Source: Frateuria_A sp051900425
GTDB taxonomy: Bacteria > Pseudomonadota > Gammaproteobacteria > Xanthomonadales > Rhodanobacteraceae
Length of the DNA stretch: 64,000 nucleotides
NCBI RefSeq assembly: GCF_051900425.1
Contig: NZ_JBHZGK010000001.1
Location: forward strand, 463,602-527,601
Direction of reading: 5' to 3'
A model generated the notes under the pieces. The model saw only the letters and a list, made by a program, of their open reading frames with translations, did not search any database and had not been told where the DNA came from. The position numbers were made by a program, and so were the translations under genes. This document shows, one piece after another, positions 8,932 to 17,509 of this stretch (positions within the stretch are counted from its first letter, which is position 1; each line of letters starts with the position of its first letter).

Positions 8932-9183
8932 TCAAACCGTGGAGCAGGGCGGCTCTCGCGCGGGCACCGCTGGCGCCAGCAGGCCGTCGACCAGCGCGCT
9001 GGCGCGCTCGCGCAGCAGCAGGTCGAGCAGCTCAAGGTCGTTGAGCAACTGCACTGGCTGATGTGAGCGCGCCGAGCGCAGGCAGGCCTTCAGCCAGTCG
9101 CTCGTGCCCGGCTGGGCCAACAGCCAATCGATGCGCTCGTCGGCTTGCGCCAGGCGTTCCTGCGGGGTCATCCGTCCAGACAT
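8932..9183 (-). CDS. Small helical protein of unknown function
   Basis: 83 residues, not recognised. Starts at 9183 (MSGRMTPQERLAQADERID) behind a clear AAGGAG ribosome site 8 bases upstream, which supports it as a real gene. It reads as amphipathic helices (RIDWLLAQPGTSDWLKACLRSA, LLNDLELLDLLLRERAS) with no signal peptide or TM segment. It lies 29 bases after the zinc-ribbon protein gene on the same strand and is probably the last gene of that transcript. Soluble cytosolic protein by composition. Confidence 0.6.
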   Translation of the reverse strand: MSGRMTPQERLAQADERIDWLLAQPGTSDWLKACLRSARSHQPVQLLNDLELLDLLLRERASALVDGLLAPAVPAREPPCSTV

Positions 9184-9212
9184 GCGTTGGGCTCCTTGCA
9201 CCCGTGGGTGCC

Positions 9213-10058
9213 TCAGGGATTGCACAGATCGCAGCGTGCGGGGTCCGCGACGGGCGCGGCGGCCGCGCGCTCGATCCGGTAAGCGCACCCGGCGCAGGTG
9301 ACCACCTCGGCGACGGTCACCGCAGTCGGCGAGCCGCACGCTGCGCAGGGCAGGCCCGGTACGCGCTCGCTCACGACAAAGCCGGGGCGCGCGCAGCGGG
9401 GGCAACATGAGCGATAGCGACGCAGCAGGTCGACCGTGGCCCGGCGGATGGCGCGCATCCGGGTAGGGTTGCGATGCGCGCGCATGTCCGTTTCCAGATG
9501 CGCCGCGCCGCAGCGGGCGATGGCCTCGGCCACCGCGGCATGCAGCTCCAGGACCGTGGCGATGTTCTTGCGCAGCAGCCGCGTGGGCGCCGGCTGGCCA
9601 CCGATGCTCCCCATCACGATGAGGCCGTGGGACGGAAAGCCGATTCGCGCGGCGAATGCTTCCGCGGCGGCCATCTCCTGGACCTGTGTGTGGGCGAAGT
9701 TGGTGCGCGGGGTGAGGTGGTAACCGGTCAACTCCAGCCCGTCGCGCCGATCCACCAGCATCACCAGCTCGCCGTCGACCGGCAGGAACGGCACCTGCGG
9801 ATGCGGCCCGAAGCTGCCCTCGCTGGCCAGGCCGACCCGCGCCCGCGGCATGCGTTCGAACGCCGCGGCGATCTTGGCGCGAGCCGCGTCCTCCGGCGTG
9901 CCGGTGCGCGGGACGTCCCGGCTGAAGGTGCCGAAGCGGTCGGTGTCCAGCCCCGGGGGGATTTGCACCGCCACGCCGAGCGTGCGCTGCAGCAGCGGCG
10001 CGATCGCCCGCTCCTTGCCGTGCATGGTGGCGAGTACTGCCGTGATCGGTTCAGCCAT
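9213..10058 (-). CDS. DUF6671-like protein with C-terminal zinc ribbons
   Basis: 281 residues. The first about 190 residues carry a conserved-looking core (GTFSRDVPRTGTPEDAARAKIAAA, LASEGSFGPHPQVPFLPVDGELVMLVD) that I associate with the DUF6671 family. The C-terminal 80 residues hold four CxxC-type knuckles (CPRC, CAAC, CAGC, CDLC), predicting two zinc ribbons. Function unknown; the ribbons suggest nucleic-acid or protein binding. An upstream in-frame start at 10184 would add Arg-rich junk, so 10058 is chosen. It follows tsaC on the same strand after 89 bases. Confidence 0.75.
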   Translation of the reverse strand: MAEPITAVLATMHGKERAIAPLLQRTLGVAVQIPPGLDTDRFGTFSRDVPRTGTPEDAARAKIAAAFERMPRARVGLASEGSFGPHPQVPFLPVDGELVMLVDRRDGLELTGYHLTPRTNFAHTQVQEMAAAEAFAARIGFPSHGLIVMGSIGGQPAPTRLLRKNIATVLELHAAVAEAIARCGAAHLETDMRAHRNPTRMRAIRRATVDLLRRYRSCCPRCARPGFVVSERVPGLPCAACGSPTAVTVAEVVTCAGCAYRIERAAAAPVADPARCDLCNP

Positions 10059-10147
10059 CGACGCCGGCGCCTGTGGTGCCCTGCCGGGCCTTGCCGCCGA
10101 CCGGGCGACGGTACGCCGGGAGCCGCCGCCGCATGCGGGCCAGGTCG

Positions 10148-11161
10148 TCATGCGAGCCGGTCGCCCAGGCCAGCGGCGCGCCACAGGCGGTCGCGCAGGG
10201 CGTGGCCGAGCCCCTGGTCGGGGGGCGGCACCGCGATCAGCACGTCCAGGCGCAGCCGGTCCGCCTCGCGCAGCCGCCGGTACAGCTGCCGCGCCTGCTC
10301 ATCGGGGGCGCCACCGAGCGCCAGCCAGTGAACCTGCGCAGGCCACGCCGGCGCGCGTGCCGCCGACAGCACGCCGACGCGGGCCTGCTGCGCCAGCCAG
10401 CGGTGGACCTCCGCGGCGACCTGGTCCTCCGGCACCAGCACCACGGTCGCCTGGGGGGCGTAATGGACATTCATGCGGCCCGGCACACGGAGCGCCGGGC
10501 CGGCTACCGGAGCGAGCGCCTGGCCGGTCACCTGCCGCAGTTCCTCTTCGCCGATCACGCCCGGCCGCAGGATGCGCACGCCGCCGGTCGACACGTCCAC
10601 GATGGTCGACTCGATGCCGACCTGGCACGGGCCGCCATCGAGCACTACTGCCACTGCATCGCCGAGTTCGTCGCGCACGTCGCTTGCGGTGGTCGGGCTG
10701 ATCTTCTTGTGGCGGTTGGCCGAAGGCGCGGCGACGCCGCCGCCGAAGGCCTGCAGCACATGGAGCGCCAGCGGATGGGCCGGGACCCGCAAGGCGACCG
10801 TATCCAGTCCGCCGGTCACCGCGTCCAGCACGCCGGCCGCGCGCGGCAGCACCAGGGTGAGCGGCCCGGGCCAGAACGCCTCGGCCAGCCGCCACGCGGC
10901 GTCGGGCACGCGGGCGGCCCACTGCGGCAACTGGTCGGCACCGTGCAGGTGCACGATCAGTGGATGGTCCGCCGGACGTCCCTTGGCCGCGAAGATCCGC
11001 GCCACGGCCGCGGGGTTGCCGGCGTCCGCGCCCAGCCCGTAGACGGTCTCGGTCGGCAGGCCGATCAGCAAGCCCTGACGCAGTGCCGCCACCGCCGCGT
11101 CGACGTCGGTCCCGGGCGGCCCTGACGCGCCACCGGTCGTGGCGGATGACGCCGTACTCAT
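10148..11161 (-). CDS. tsaC: L-threonylcarbamoyladenylate synthase, long Sua5 form
   Basis: Makes threonylcarbamoyl-AMP from Thr, bicarbonate and ATP for the t6A37 modification of ANN-decoding tRNAs. 337 residues: a YrdC domain (about 15-200, with GLPTETVYGLGADA, KGRPADHPLIVH, FWPGPLTLVL, APSANRHKKISPT) and a C-terminal Sua5 domain (about 215-337, with RVPGRMNVHYAP). This is therefore the two-domain Sua5 type rather than the short E. coli TsaC. Its ATG overlaps the dabA stop (ATGA, 11158-11161). The coupling to a bicarbonate transporter is notable because bicarbonate is a substrate of this enzyme. Confidence 0.93.
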   Translation of the reverse strand: MSTASSATTGGASGPPGTDVDAAVAALRQGLLIGLPTETVYGLGADAGNPAAVARIFAAKGRPADHPLIVHLHGADQLPQWAARVPDAAWRLAEAFWPGPLTLVLPRAAGVLDAVTGGLDTVALRVPAHPLALHVLQAFGGGVAAPSANRHKKISPTTASDVRDELGDAVAVVLDGGPCQVGIESTIVDVSTGGVRILRPGVIGEEELRQVTGQALAPVAGPALRVPGRMNVHYAPQATVVLVPEDQVAAEVHRWLAQQARVGVLSAARAPAWPAQVHWLALGGAPDEQARQLYRRLREADRLRLDVLIAVPPPDQGLGHALRDRLWRAAGLGDRLA

Positions 11162-13659
11162 GGGGTTGGCTCCCACTGCAACCGTCCGCGGTAGCGCTGC
11201 AGCGGACCGTGGCCCTCGCCCATGGCGAACAGGTGGATCCAGCCTTGGTCGACCAGCTGGCGCACCGGCTCATGCCGGGCAATGATCGTGTTGATCGCCT
11301 CCAGTGGCGCGTCGATCACCACCGACAGCCGCAACGGTTCGTGCAGCAGGCGCTTGCCGTCATGCAGCGACTGCCACGGCAGGCCGCTGCGCAGGTCGCC
11401 GCCGTTGCCCTCGAGCACGCCGAGCCGGCCGACCACGTTGTGCAGCACCTTGTTGCCGCAGCCGAACACCCGGTTGTCGACCACCGAACCGTAGTACTGC
11501 AGGTTGATCCAGGCGCCGACCACCATCGGCGCGGTCATGATCGACTCGAGCACGGCGAAGCCTTCGTCCTGGCGCCAGTCGTAGGAGTTGAGGAAGGCGC
11601 GTCCGCCCAGGTCGAGTCCCCGGGTGCGGCTGCGCGGGGCGATCACGTAGGCGGCGCAGCCGGCCAGGCCCAGCTCCGGCCGTACCTGGCTCCAGTCGGT
11701 GCCGCGTGCCGCCAGGGCGGCCGCGGCGGTGGGAGTCCGCGGCAGGCCCAGCGCGGCGGTGCGCTCCAGCCGGGTCCGTGCGCCGGCCGCGGCGAGCCAT
11801 TCGTTCAGACGGCCCAGCTCGGCGGCATGGCTGGCGGGGAGCTGTTCCGCGTCGAACACGGTCACCCGGTCGGTGGTGGTGTCGTGCAGCGCGGCGAGAA
11901 ACCAGGTGTCCGACGGTATGGCGATGCCGCGCCCGGCGAGCGCCTCGCGCACCGGCGGATCGTTCAGCACCGCCGCGGCGATGCGGGCGTTGGCCTGGCC
12001 CGGGTGGCCGCCACAGGCGCCGCAGTCCAGGCCGCTGGCGTGCGGGTTGTTGGCCGAGCTGGCGCCGTGGCCGACCAGCAGCACCAGCCGCGCGAAGTCC
12101 TGGCGCAGCGACATCGCGCGCAACGCGCCCTCGGCCAGCTGGACCCGGGTGGGCAGGTCGATCCCGCTGGCGTGGCCGTCGATCGATTGCGGCGTGATGT
12201 CCGGCGCCAGGCGCGCAAGCACATCCGCCGCCAGTCCCCGCGTGCCCGGTTGCGGCTCGGGCCGACCGAAGCCGAACGCGTGCGCGGCCAGCTTGCCGGC
12301 GTACAGCCAGCCCATCGATTCGACGTAGCTGAAGGACGACACCGCGGCGAGTTTGAACCAGCGCCAGGCCGAGCCTATGCGCAGCCGCACGCGCCGCAGC
12401 GAGGCGATCGTGCGTGCCTGCTGCGGGCTGGCGCCGCGTACGCTCTGGCGCACGGTGATCGTCGGTGCGATGAGTACGGGGCATTGCGCCCCGCCGCGGC
12501 TGCGACCCAGCGGCACGTATTCGATCGGCATGCCGAAGAAGCCGGCGACACCGAACGTCTCCACCTCGTCGGCCACACCTTCCAGTGCGCGGCGGAACAC
12601 CTCCGAGCGCACGTCGATGCAGAACGCGGCCTGCACCGCAGGGCGGTTCGCCGGCCGGGCGGACGGCACACCGGCCAGGCGCGCGCCGAACTGACGCTGC
12701 CAGCCGATCTCGTAGGCATCCTGCAGCAAGGCATCGAGCGCCCGTTCGGCGGATTCCGCCGGCGCGTCGCCGTAGCGTTCGCGCGCCTGCGCCCAGGCCT
12801 CCGCGACCGCCGGCCGGGCGGCGAACACCTCCAAGATGGCCACCTCCCAGGCCAGCCGCACGGCCAGCAACTGCAGCAGCGTGCTGTCGCCACGCTGCTG
12901 CAGCGCGCTCTGCCAGCCCAGGTAGCGCGCATAACCGGCCCAACCGCCGATGCTCATCAGCAACCGGTGGAAGTAGTTGGCAAGGCCTGCTGCGTCGAGC
13001 TGCAGGCGGGCGGCGCCGGCCTGGATCATCGCCTCGGCGGTCGCCGGCAGCGCGCCGACGATGCGGCGAAAACCCGCCAGCCCCATGATCCCCGGCGTAC
13101 GGTCGACCATCGCCTCCTGTCGCCATGACGCGTACGGGCCCAGGTGCCGCGAGGGCGAAGGCCACAGCGCCTGGCCCTGGTCGAAGTAGCCGGCCGCCCA
13201 CGTCGCGATGCGCTCGCAGGCCAACCCCGCCCAGTCCCGTCCGGTCGTCTGGCTGGCCGCATCGAGCGCGCTCGCCCAAGGCGCAGGCTCCGCCAAGGGC
13301 GCATCCTGCAAGGCGCGATGCAGCGACGGCAGGTCTCGCGGGGCCGGGCTGTTGCGGGGCAGCCGCCGCAGCGCCAGCGCCAGATCCTGCTCGCCGATCC
13401 GCCCGTGGGCGACCGCCTCGCGGTAGAACGCGCGTGGCATGGTCATGCGGGCACCCGCCGTCCCCGCCATAAGCCCCGCCGCCTCGGTGAAGCTGCGGTC
13501 GGTCAGGCCCAGGAACGGGTTCACCGCCACGAAGTGCGCCAGTGGCCACAGTGGCGCGATGCGCTGGCATGCCTGCGTGGCCGCATCCAGGGCGGCGCAG
13601 GATTCGTGCCCGGGGACCGGCGCGTCCGTGTCGTCGAGTTGCAGTGCAATGGCATTCAT
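11158..13659 (-). CDS. dabA: DabA, zinc-binding subunit of the DAB inorganic-carbon transporter (DUF2309/UPF0753)
   Basis: 833 residues. DabA is a carbonic-anhydrase-like subunit that, with membrane partner DabB, traps CO2 as bicarbonate inside the cell using the cation gradient. The beta-CA-like zinc ligands of the family are all visible: Cys347 and Asp349 in AFCIDVRSE, His531 in LLVGHGASS, and Cys546 in GLDCGACGGHPGQ. The N-terminus PLWPLAHFVAVNPFLG is a strong family signature. No TM helices. It starts 9 bases after dabB, so the two are one operon, and its last codons overlap tsaC. Confidence 0.93.
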   Translation of the reverse strand: MNAIALQLDDTDAPVPGHESCAALDAATQACQRIAPLWPLAHFVAVNPFLGLTDRSFTEAAGLMAGTAGARMTMPRAFYREAVAHGRIGEQDLALALRRLPRNSPAPRDLPSLHRALQDAPLAEPAPWASALDAASQTTGRDWAGLACERIATWAAGYFDQGQALWPSPSRHLGPYASWRQEAMVDRTPGIMGLAGFRRIVGALPATAEAMIQAGAARLQLDAAGLANYFHRLLMSIGGWAGYARYLGWQSALQQRGDSTLLQLLAVRLAWEVAILEVFAARPAVAEAWAQARERYGDAPAESAERALDALLQDAYEIGWQRQFGARLAGVPSARPANRPAVQAAFCIDVRSEVFRRALEGVADEVETFGVAGFFGMPIEYVPLGRSRGGAQCPVLIAPTITVRQSVRGASPQQARTIASLRRVRLRIGSAWRWFKLAAVSSFSYVESMGWLYAGKLAAHAFGFGRPEPQPGTRGLAADVLARLAPDITPQSIDGHASGIDLPTRVQLAEGALRAMSLRQDFARLVLLVGHGASSANNPHASGLDCGACGGHPGQANARIAAAVLNDPPVREALAGRGIAIPSDTWFLAALHDTTTDRVTVFDAEQLPASHAAELGRLNEWLAAAGARTRLERTAALGLPRTPTAAAALAARGTDWSQVRPELGLAGCAAYVIAPRSRTRGLDLGGRAFLNSYDWRQDEGFAVLESIMTAPMVVGAWINLQYYGSVVDNRVFGCGNKVLHNVVGRLGVLEGNGGDLRSGLPWQSLHDGKRLLHEPLRLSVVIDAPLEAINTIIARHEPVRQLVDQGWIHLFAMGEGHGPLQRYRGRLQWEPTP

Positions 13660-13668
13660 CGGGCGGCC

Positions 13669-15255
13669 TCAGGCGACAGTGGAGGGGTGGCCGGCGGGCT
13701 CACGGCGGCGCAATGCGCCGATCAGCCGGTCGGCCCAGGCGTTGACGTACAACCCGTTGGCCAGGTGCACGCGGGCGATGCGCCAGGCCGGCCGCTGCAT
13801 CCAGCGCGGCGCCAGCGCCTGCAGCAGGCTGACCAGCGCGAACGAGCCGACCGCCAGCCCCATCACCCAGCGACCGGTCCGGTCCGGCGCGGGGATTGGC
13901 GGCAGGGTGGCCGCGGTCAGGCCCACGGCGCCGCGTTCCAGGGCGAAATAGGCGACCGTGGTGATGCCCGCCAGCAGCAGCGTGCGAAGCACCAGGCGCG
14001 CGTCCGTGGCGCCCTGCCAGGCGGGCGCCAGCAGCAGGCTGGTGCCCATCACCAGGATCGCGCCGAGGCTCAGCACCGCCGGCTGCGGATCGGCGAACAC
14101 CCCGAACAGCCATCCGGTGACCAGGTAGATCGCCAGCGCCAGCACCAGGCTGATCAGCGCCGAGCGCAGCCGCGGCCGGTGCGGCATCGGCACGGCGTTG
14201 GTCTCGATCACGCTGCCGGAGGACAGGAACGCGTGCGCCTTGTACAGCGAGTGGGCGAGCAGGTGCAGCAGCGCGATGGCGAAGGCACCGAGCCCGCACT
14301 GCAGCGTCATGAACCCCATCTGCGCCACCGTCGACCACGCCAGTGCGCCCTTGACCGTGGTCTGGGTCAGCATCACCACGCCGCCGAACAGCGCGGTGAA
14401 GCCGCCGACCAGCGCGATGAAGTGCAGCGAGGGCATCGACAGCAGCATGACGTCGGCGAAGCGGATCATCAGGAAACCGCCGGCGTTGATGATCCCGGCG
14501 TGCAGCAAGGCCGAGACCGGGGTGGGCGTGTCCATCACTTCAGGCAGCCAGCCGTGCGCCGGAAACTGCGCCGACTTCATCAGTGCCGCCATGCCGAGCA
14601 GCGCCACCACCGCGGTCGTTGCTGTCCCCGTCGCCGCCACCGGCAGGGCGTGCGCACGTGCCAGGAGGGTGGCGATGTCGGTGCTGCCGAACAGGTGCGC
14701 CAGCAACACCGCCGCGCTGACCAGGCACACATCGCCCAGCCGTGCGGCGATGAACTTCTTGCGCGCGGCGATGCGCGCGGCAGGGCGGTCGCGGTAGAAC
14801 AGCAGCATGCCATGCAACGACAGGCTGGTGGCGCTCCACGCCACCACCAGCTGGGCCAGGTTGCCGGCCAGCACCAGCAGCATCACCGCGGCGAGGGTCC
14901 GGCACAGGCCGCGGACGAATTCGCCCTGGCGAGGGTCGCCGTCGAGGTAGTTGCGGCTGTATTGGACGACGATCACGCCGACGAAGGCGACCAGCACGAA
15001 CATGCTGCAGCTGATCGCGTCCAGGCGTACCGACAGGCCGATGCCCGCGGCGCCCAGCAGCGGGCTGGTGGTGGCGCCCTGGACCGCGGTGACGACCGCC
15101 GCCAGCACCGCCCACAGCAGTGCCGCCGCGCTCGTCAGCCGACTGGCCGCAAGCGCCCGCGTGGCTGGCCGGTCGCCGTCACGCACCGGGAGCCGCCATG
15201 CGAGCAACAGCCCCGCGGGGGCGAGCAACGCCAGGGTCGCAAGGAAGGGGGGCAT
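13669..15255 (-). CDS. dabB: DabB, NuoL/MrpA-like membrane subunit of the DAB transporter
   Basis: 528-residue polytopic protein of the proton-conducting complex-I membrane family (Proton_antipo_M). Features include GWLPEVMDTPTPVSALLHAGIINAGGFLMIR, the canonical helix with lysine/histidine proton-path residues, and LAHSLYKAHAFLSSGSV. It forms the ion channel that drives DabA. The ATG at 15255 has GGAGAA 7 bases upstream; an earlier TTG at 15276 does not. Shorter than NuoL, as DabB proteins are. First gene of the operon and divergent from the LysR gene with only 99 bases between them. Confidence 0.92.
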   Translation of the reverse strand: MPPFLATLALLAPAGLLLAWRLPVRDGDRPATRALAASRLTSAAALLWAVLAAVVTAVQGATTSPLLGAAGIGLSVRLDAISCSMFVLVAFVGVIVVQYSRNYLDGDPRQGEFVRGLCRTLAAVMLLVLAGNLAQLVVAWSATSLSLHGMLLFYRDRPAARIAARKKFIAARLGDVCLVSAAVLLAHLFGSTDIATLLARAHALPVAATGTATTAVVALLGMAALMKSAQFPAHGWLPEVMDTPTPVSALLHAGIINAGGFLMIRFADVMLLSMPSLHFIALVGGFTALFGGVVMLTQTTVKGALAWSTVAQMGFMTLQCGLGAFAIALLHLLAHSLYKAHAFLSSGSVIETNAVPMPHRPRLRSALISLVLALAIYLVTGWLFGVFADPQPAVLSLGAILVMGTSLLLAPAWQGATDARLVLRTLLLAGITTVAYFALERGAVGLTAATLPPIPAPDRTGRWVMGLAVGSFALVSLLQALAPRWMQRPAWRIARVHLANGLYVNAWADRLIGALRRREPAGHPSTVA

Positions 15256-15302
15256 CGGGTTCTCCGCGGCTGTCAAAACGGCGCGAAGGCTACGGCACGC
15301 GG

Positions 15303-15345
15303 ATCATTCTATAAAATACAATTAAACGAATTGATCAATATATGG
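15303..15345. promoter_or_regulatory. AT-rich divergent control region between dabB and lysR
   Basis: A strikingly A+T-rich patch in otherwise G+C-rich DNA. It contains the perfect palindrome ATTGATCAAT (15330-15339) and ATTAAACGAATTGAT, consistent with a T-N11-A LysR box. On the minus strand TTGATC and TATAGA could serve as a dabB promoter, though their spacing of 19 is long. The LysR product is the likely binder; assignment is by eye. Confidence 0.4.
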
Positions 15346-15354
15346 ATTAGAACG

Positions 15355-16251
15355 ATGGCCGCGTTGAACTACAACCACCTGCGTTACTTCTGGGAAGTCG
15401 CCCGCGAAGGCAACCTCACCCGTACCGCCGAAAAACTGCTGGTCTCGCAGTCGGCGTTGTCGATCCAGATCCGCAAGCTGGAGACGCAACTGGGCCATGA
15501 CCTGTTCGAGCGCAGCGGCCGGCAGTTGCTGCTGACCGAGGCCGGCCAGATCGCCTTCGACCATGCCGAGGCCATCTTCGCCGGGGGCGCCGAGTTGCTG
15601 GCGACGCTCAAGCATCGGCCGGACGGGCATCGCTCGATCCTGCGCGTGGGTGCGCTGGCGACCCTGTCGCGCAACTTCCAGATCGGCTTCCTGCGCCCGC
15701 TGCTGGCGCGGCCGGACGTGGAGGTCATCGTGCGCTCCGGGACCACCGCCTTTCTGCTGCAGGGGCTGGAGGCGCACCGGCTGGACGTGGTGCTGGTCAA
15801 CGTCGCGCCGCCGCGTGACGCGGCCACCTCGTGGGTGGCGCACGAGATCGCCGAGCAGCCGGTCAGCCTGATCGGCACGCCCGCGCGCATTGGCAAGGGC
15901 GACACGCTTGCCGGCCTGCTTGCCAGTCAGCCGCTGGTGCTGCCGACCATGGAGAGCAGCGTGCGGGTCGGCTTCGAGGCGCTGGTCGATCGTTTGGGGG
16001 TGCAGGTCAAAGTCGCGGCCGAAGTCGACGACATGGCGATGATGCGACTGCTCGCGCGCGAGGACATCGGCCTGGCGGTGGTGCCGCCGATCGTGGTCAA
16101 GGACGAGCTGGCCAATGGCCGGCTGGTCGAGGCCCGGCAACTGCCGCAACTGAGCGAGACCTTTTTCGCGGTGACGATGAAGCGGCGCTTCCCCAACCCG
16201 CTGCTGCGCGAGCTGATCGGCCCGCGCACGGCGATGGAGCTGACCGAGTAG
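15355..16251 (+). CDS. LysR-family regulator, probable activator of dabBA
   Basis: 298 residues: winged HTH at 1-65 (LNYNHLRYFWEVAREGNLTRTAEKLLVSQSALSIQIRKLE) and a periplasmic-binding-like effector domain (about 95-295). The YFWEVAREGNLTRTA start resembles the NhaR/IlvY-like subgroup. Divergent gene position next to dabB is classical for a LysR protein controlling its neighbour, and homologous LysR genes adjoin DAB operons in several bacteria. The effector is unknown; inorganic carbon status is a reasonable guess. The start at 15355 is the first ATG directly ahead of the HTH. Confidence 0.9.
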   Translation: MAALNYNHLRYFWEVAREGNLTRTAEKLLVSQSALSIQIRKLETQLGHDLFERSGRQLLLTEAGQIAFDHAEAIFAGGAELLATLKHRPDGHRSILRVGALATLSRNFQIGFLRPLLARPDVEVIVRSGTTAFLLQGLEAHRLDVVLVNVAPPRDAATSWVAHEIAEQPVSLIGTPARIGKGDTLAGLLASQPLVLPTMESSVRVGFEALVDRLGVQVKVAAEVDDMAMMRLLAREDIGLAVVPPIVVKDELANGRLVEARQLPQLSETFFAVTMKRRFPNPLLRELIGPRTAMELTE

Positions 16252-16308
16252 GCCGTGTCGGGCTGCCGCGACGAACCGCTCGCACGGCCCATTCCGGTGG
16301 CACACGCG

Positions 16309-16343
16309 CCTCCGGCAGGTGCCCTGATGGCACCTGCCGGAGG
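16309..16343. terminator. Long perfect hairpin between convergent genes
   Basis: A 15-base stem CCTCCGGCAGGTGCC with a 5-base loop (CTGAT) and an exact complementary arm. No T-tract on either side, so it is a strong structure but an uncertain intrinsic terminator. Separates lysR from the GNAT genes, which are transcribed toward it. Confidence 0.5.
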
Positions 16344-16424
16344 AAGGCTTCGACCGAGCCGATGTCAGCGGTCGCAGGCTAGCTGACGGCCCGGGCGGGC
16401 GTGTGATGCCGCAGGTGGCTGTCT

Positions 16425-16991
16425 TCAGCACTCCAGCCAGCGGGCGAGCTGGGCGGAATCGCGAAGGTTCCCGAACGGCACCACCGGCGCCGGTGGCTCG
16501 GCGGGCTGCTGCAAGGTCTTCTGCCAGACCCCGACATCCCACCAGCGACCGAGCTTGTAGCCGCTCTGCCGCCACACGCCCGCGGGCGTGAAACCCATCG
16601 TTTCGTGCAGGCGCACGCTCGGCTCGCCAGGCAGGGTGATCACCCCGACTGCCTGGTTGATGCCCTGCAGGCGCATCACCTCCAGCAGCACGCCGTACAG
16701 GCGCCGGGCCAGCCCCGCACGCTGTGCGTCGGCGCGCACGTAGATCGAGGTCTCCGCGATCCAGTCGTAGGCGGCGCGCTCGCGGAAGCGGCTGGCATAG
16801 GCGTAGGCGAGGATCTCGCCATCGTGTTCCCACACCAGCCACGGGTAGTGCGCCAGCCGCGCGGCAATGCGGTCGGCCATCGCTGGCACGCCGGGCAGGG
16901 CGGTCTCGAACGTGGCGACGCCCCCGGTGACCGAGGGCGCGTAGATGGCATGGATCGCCGCGGCGTCGTCGGGACGGGCAACGCGGATCAT
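16425..16991 (-). CDS. GNAT N-acetyltransferase of the phosphinothricin/methionine-sulfoximine type
   Basis: 188 residues. Acetyl-CoA-dependent transferase with the Pat/MnaT signature: IRVARPDDAAAIHAIYAPSVTGGVATFE at the start, WIAETSIYVRADAQRAGLARRLY (acetyl-CoA pyrophosphate loop, variant of the usual RGxGxG), and the late HETMGFTPAGVWRQSGYKLGRWWDVGVWQ block. Relatives detoxify glutamine-synthetase inhibitors by N-acetylation. The start at 16991 follows the neighbouring GNAT stop by 4 bases, so the two transferases are co-transcribed. Confidence 0.9.
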   Translation of the reverse strand: MIRVARPDDAAAIHAIYAPSVTGGVATFETALPGVPAMADRIAARLAHYPWLVWEHDGEILAYAYASRFRERAAYDWIAETSIYVRADAQRAGLARRLYGVLLEVMRLQGINQAVGVITLPGEPSVRLHETMGFTPAGVWRQSGYKLGRWWDVGVWQKTLQQPAEPPAPVVPFGNLRDSAQLARWLEC

Positions 16992-16995
16992 GGCG

Positions 16996-17484
16996 TTAGA
17001 GCTCGCGCAGGTAGTAGCGGTCGCAGCCGTGGTGGCCGGTACCGCCCATCGCCTGGCAGATCGGCGCGAAGCCGCTGCGCCGGTAGAGCGCCTGTGCCGC
17101 ATCCATGCCGGTCAGGGTTTCGAGGTAGCAGCGGCGGTAGCCCAGTGCGCGTGCCGCGTCGAGGCAGCGCTCCATCATCGCCGTGCCGGCACCGATGCCG
17201 CGCGCCTCGGGCAGGAAATACATCTTGCGCAGTTCGCACACGTCCGGCTCGCCGCCGTCCAGCGGCGCCACGCCGGCACCGCCGATCACCACGCCACCGC
17301 GCTCCACCACGAAGTAGGCGCGGCCGGGCTGCGCGTAGGCTTCAGCCATGTGGTCGACCTCGACGTCATGGATGGCGAAGCCGGGGCCGTCGGCGCCGAA
17401 TTCGGGCATCACCTTGCGGATGATCGCGGCCACGACGATATCGTCGCGCGGTTCGATGGGGCGGATCAGGAAGCTGGCAGTCAT
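16996..17484 (-). CDS. GNAT-family N-acetyltransferase
   Basis: 162 residues with a complete GNAT core: FLIRPIEPRDD at beta-1, VIGGAGVAPLDGGEPDVCELRKMYFLPEARGIGAGTAMME (motif A with a RGIGAG loop for acetyl-CoA), and ALYRRSGF (motif B). GGTGHHGCDRYYLREL at the end resembles the group acting on small amines or amino acids. The substrate is not predictable. First of the two-gene GNAT pair; 25 bases separate it from the HMG-CoA lyase stop on the same strand. Confidence 0.88.
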   Translation of the reverse strand: MTASFLIRPIEPRDDIVVAAIIRKVMPEFGADGPGFAIHDVEVDHMAEAYAQPGRAYFVVERGGVVIGGAGVAPLDGGEPDVCELRKMYFLPEARGIGAGTAMMERCLDAARALGYRRCYLETLTGMDAAQALYRRSGFAPICQAMGGTGHHGCDRYYLREL

Positions 17485-17509
17485 CGGTCGAAGTTTGGTT
17501 GCTGGGTTT

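Noticed and set aside
10960..13128. 722-codon plus-strand frame over dabA
   Set aside because: Antisense shadow; dabA on the other strand has all zinc ligands and family motifs.
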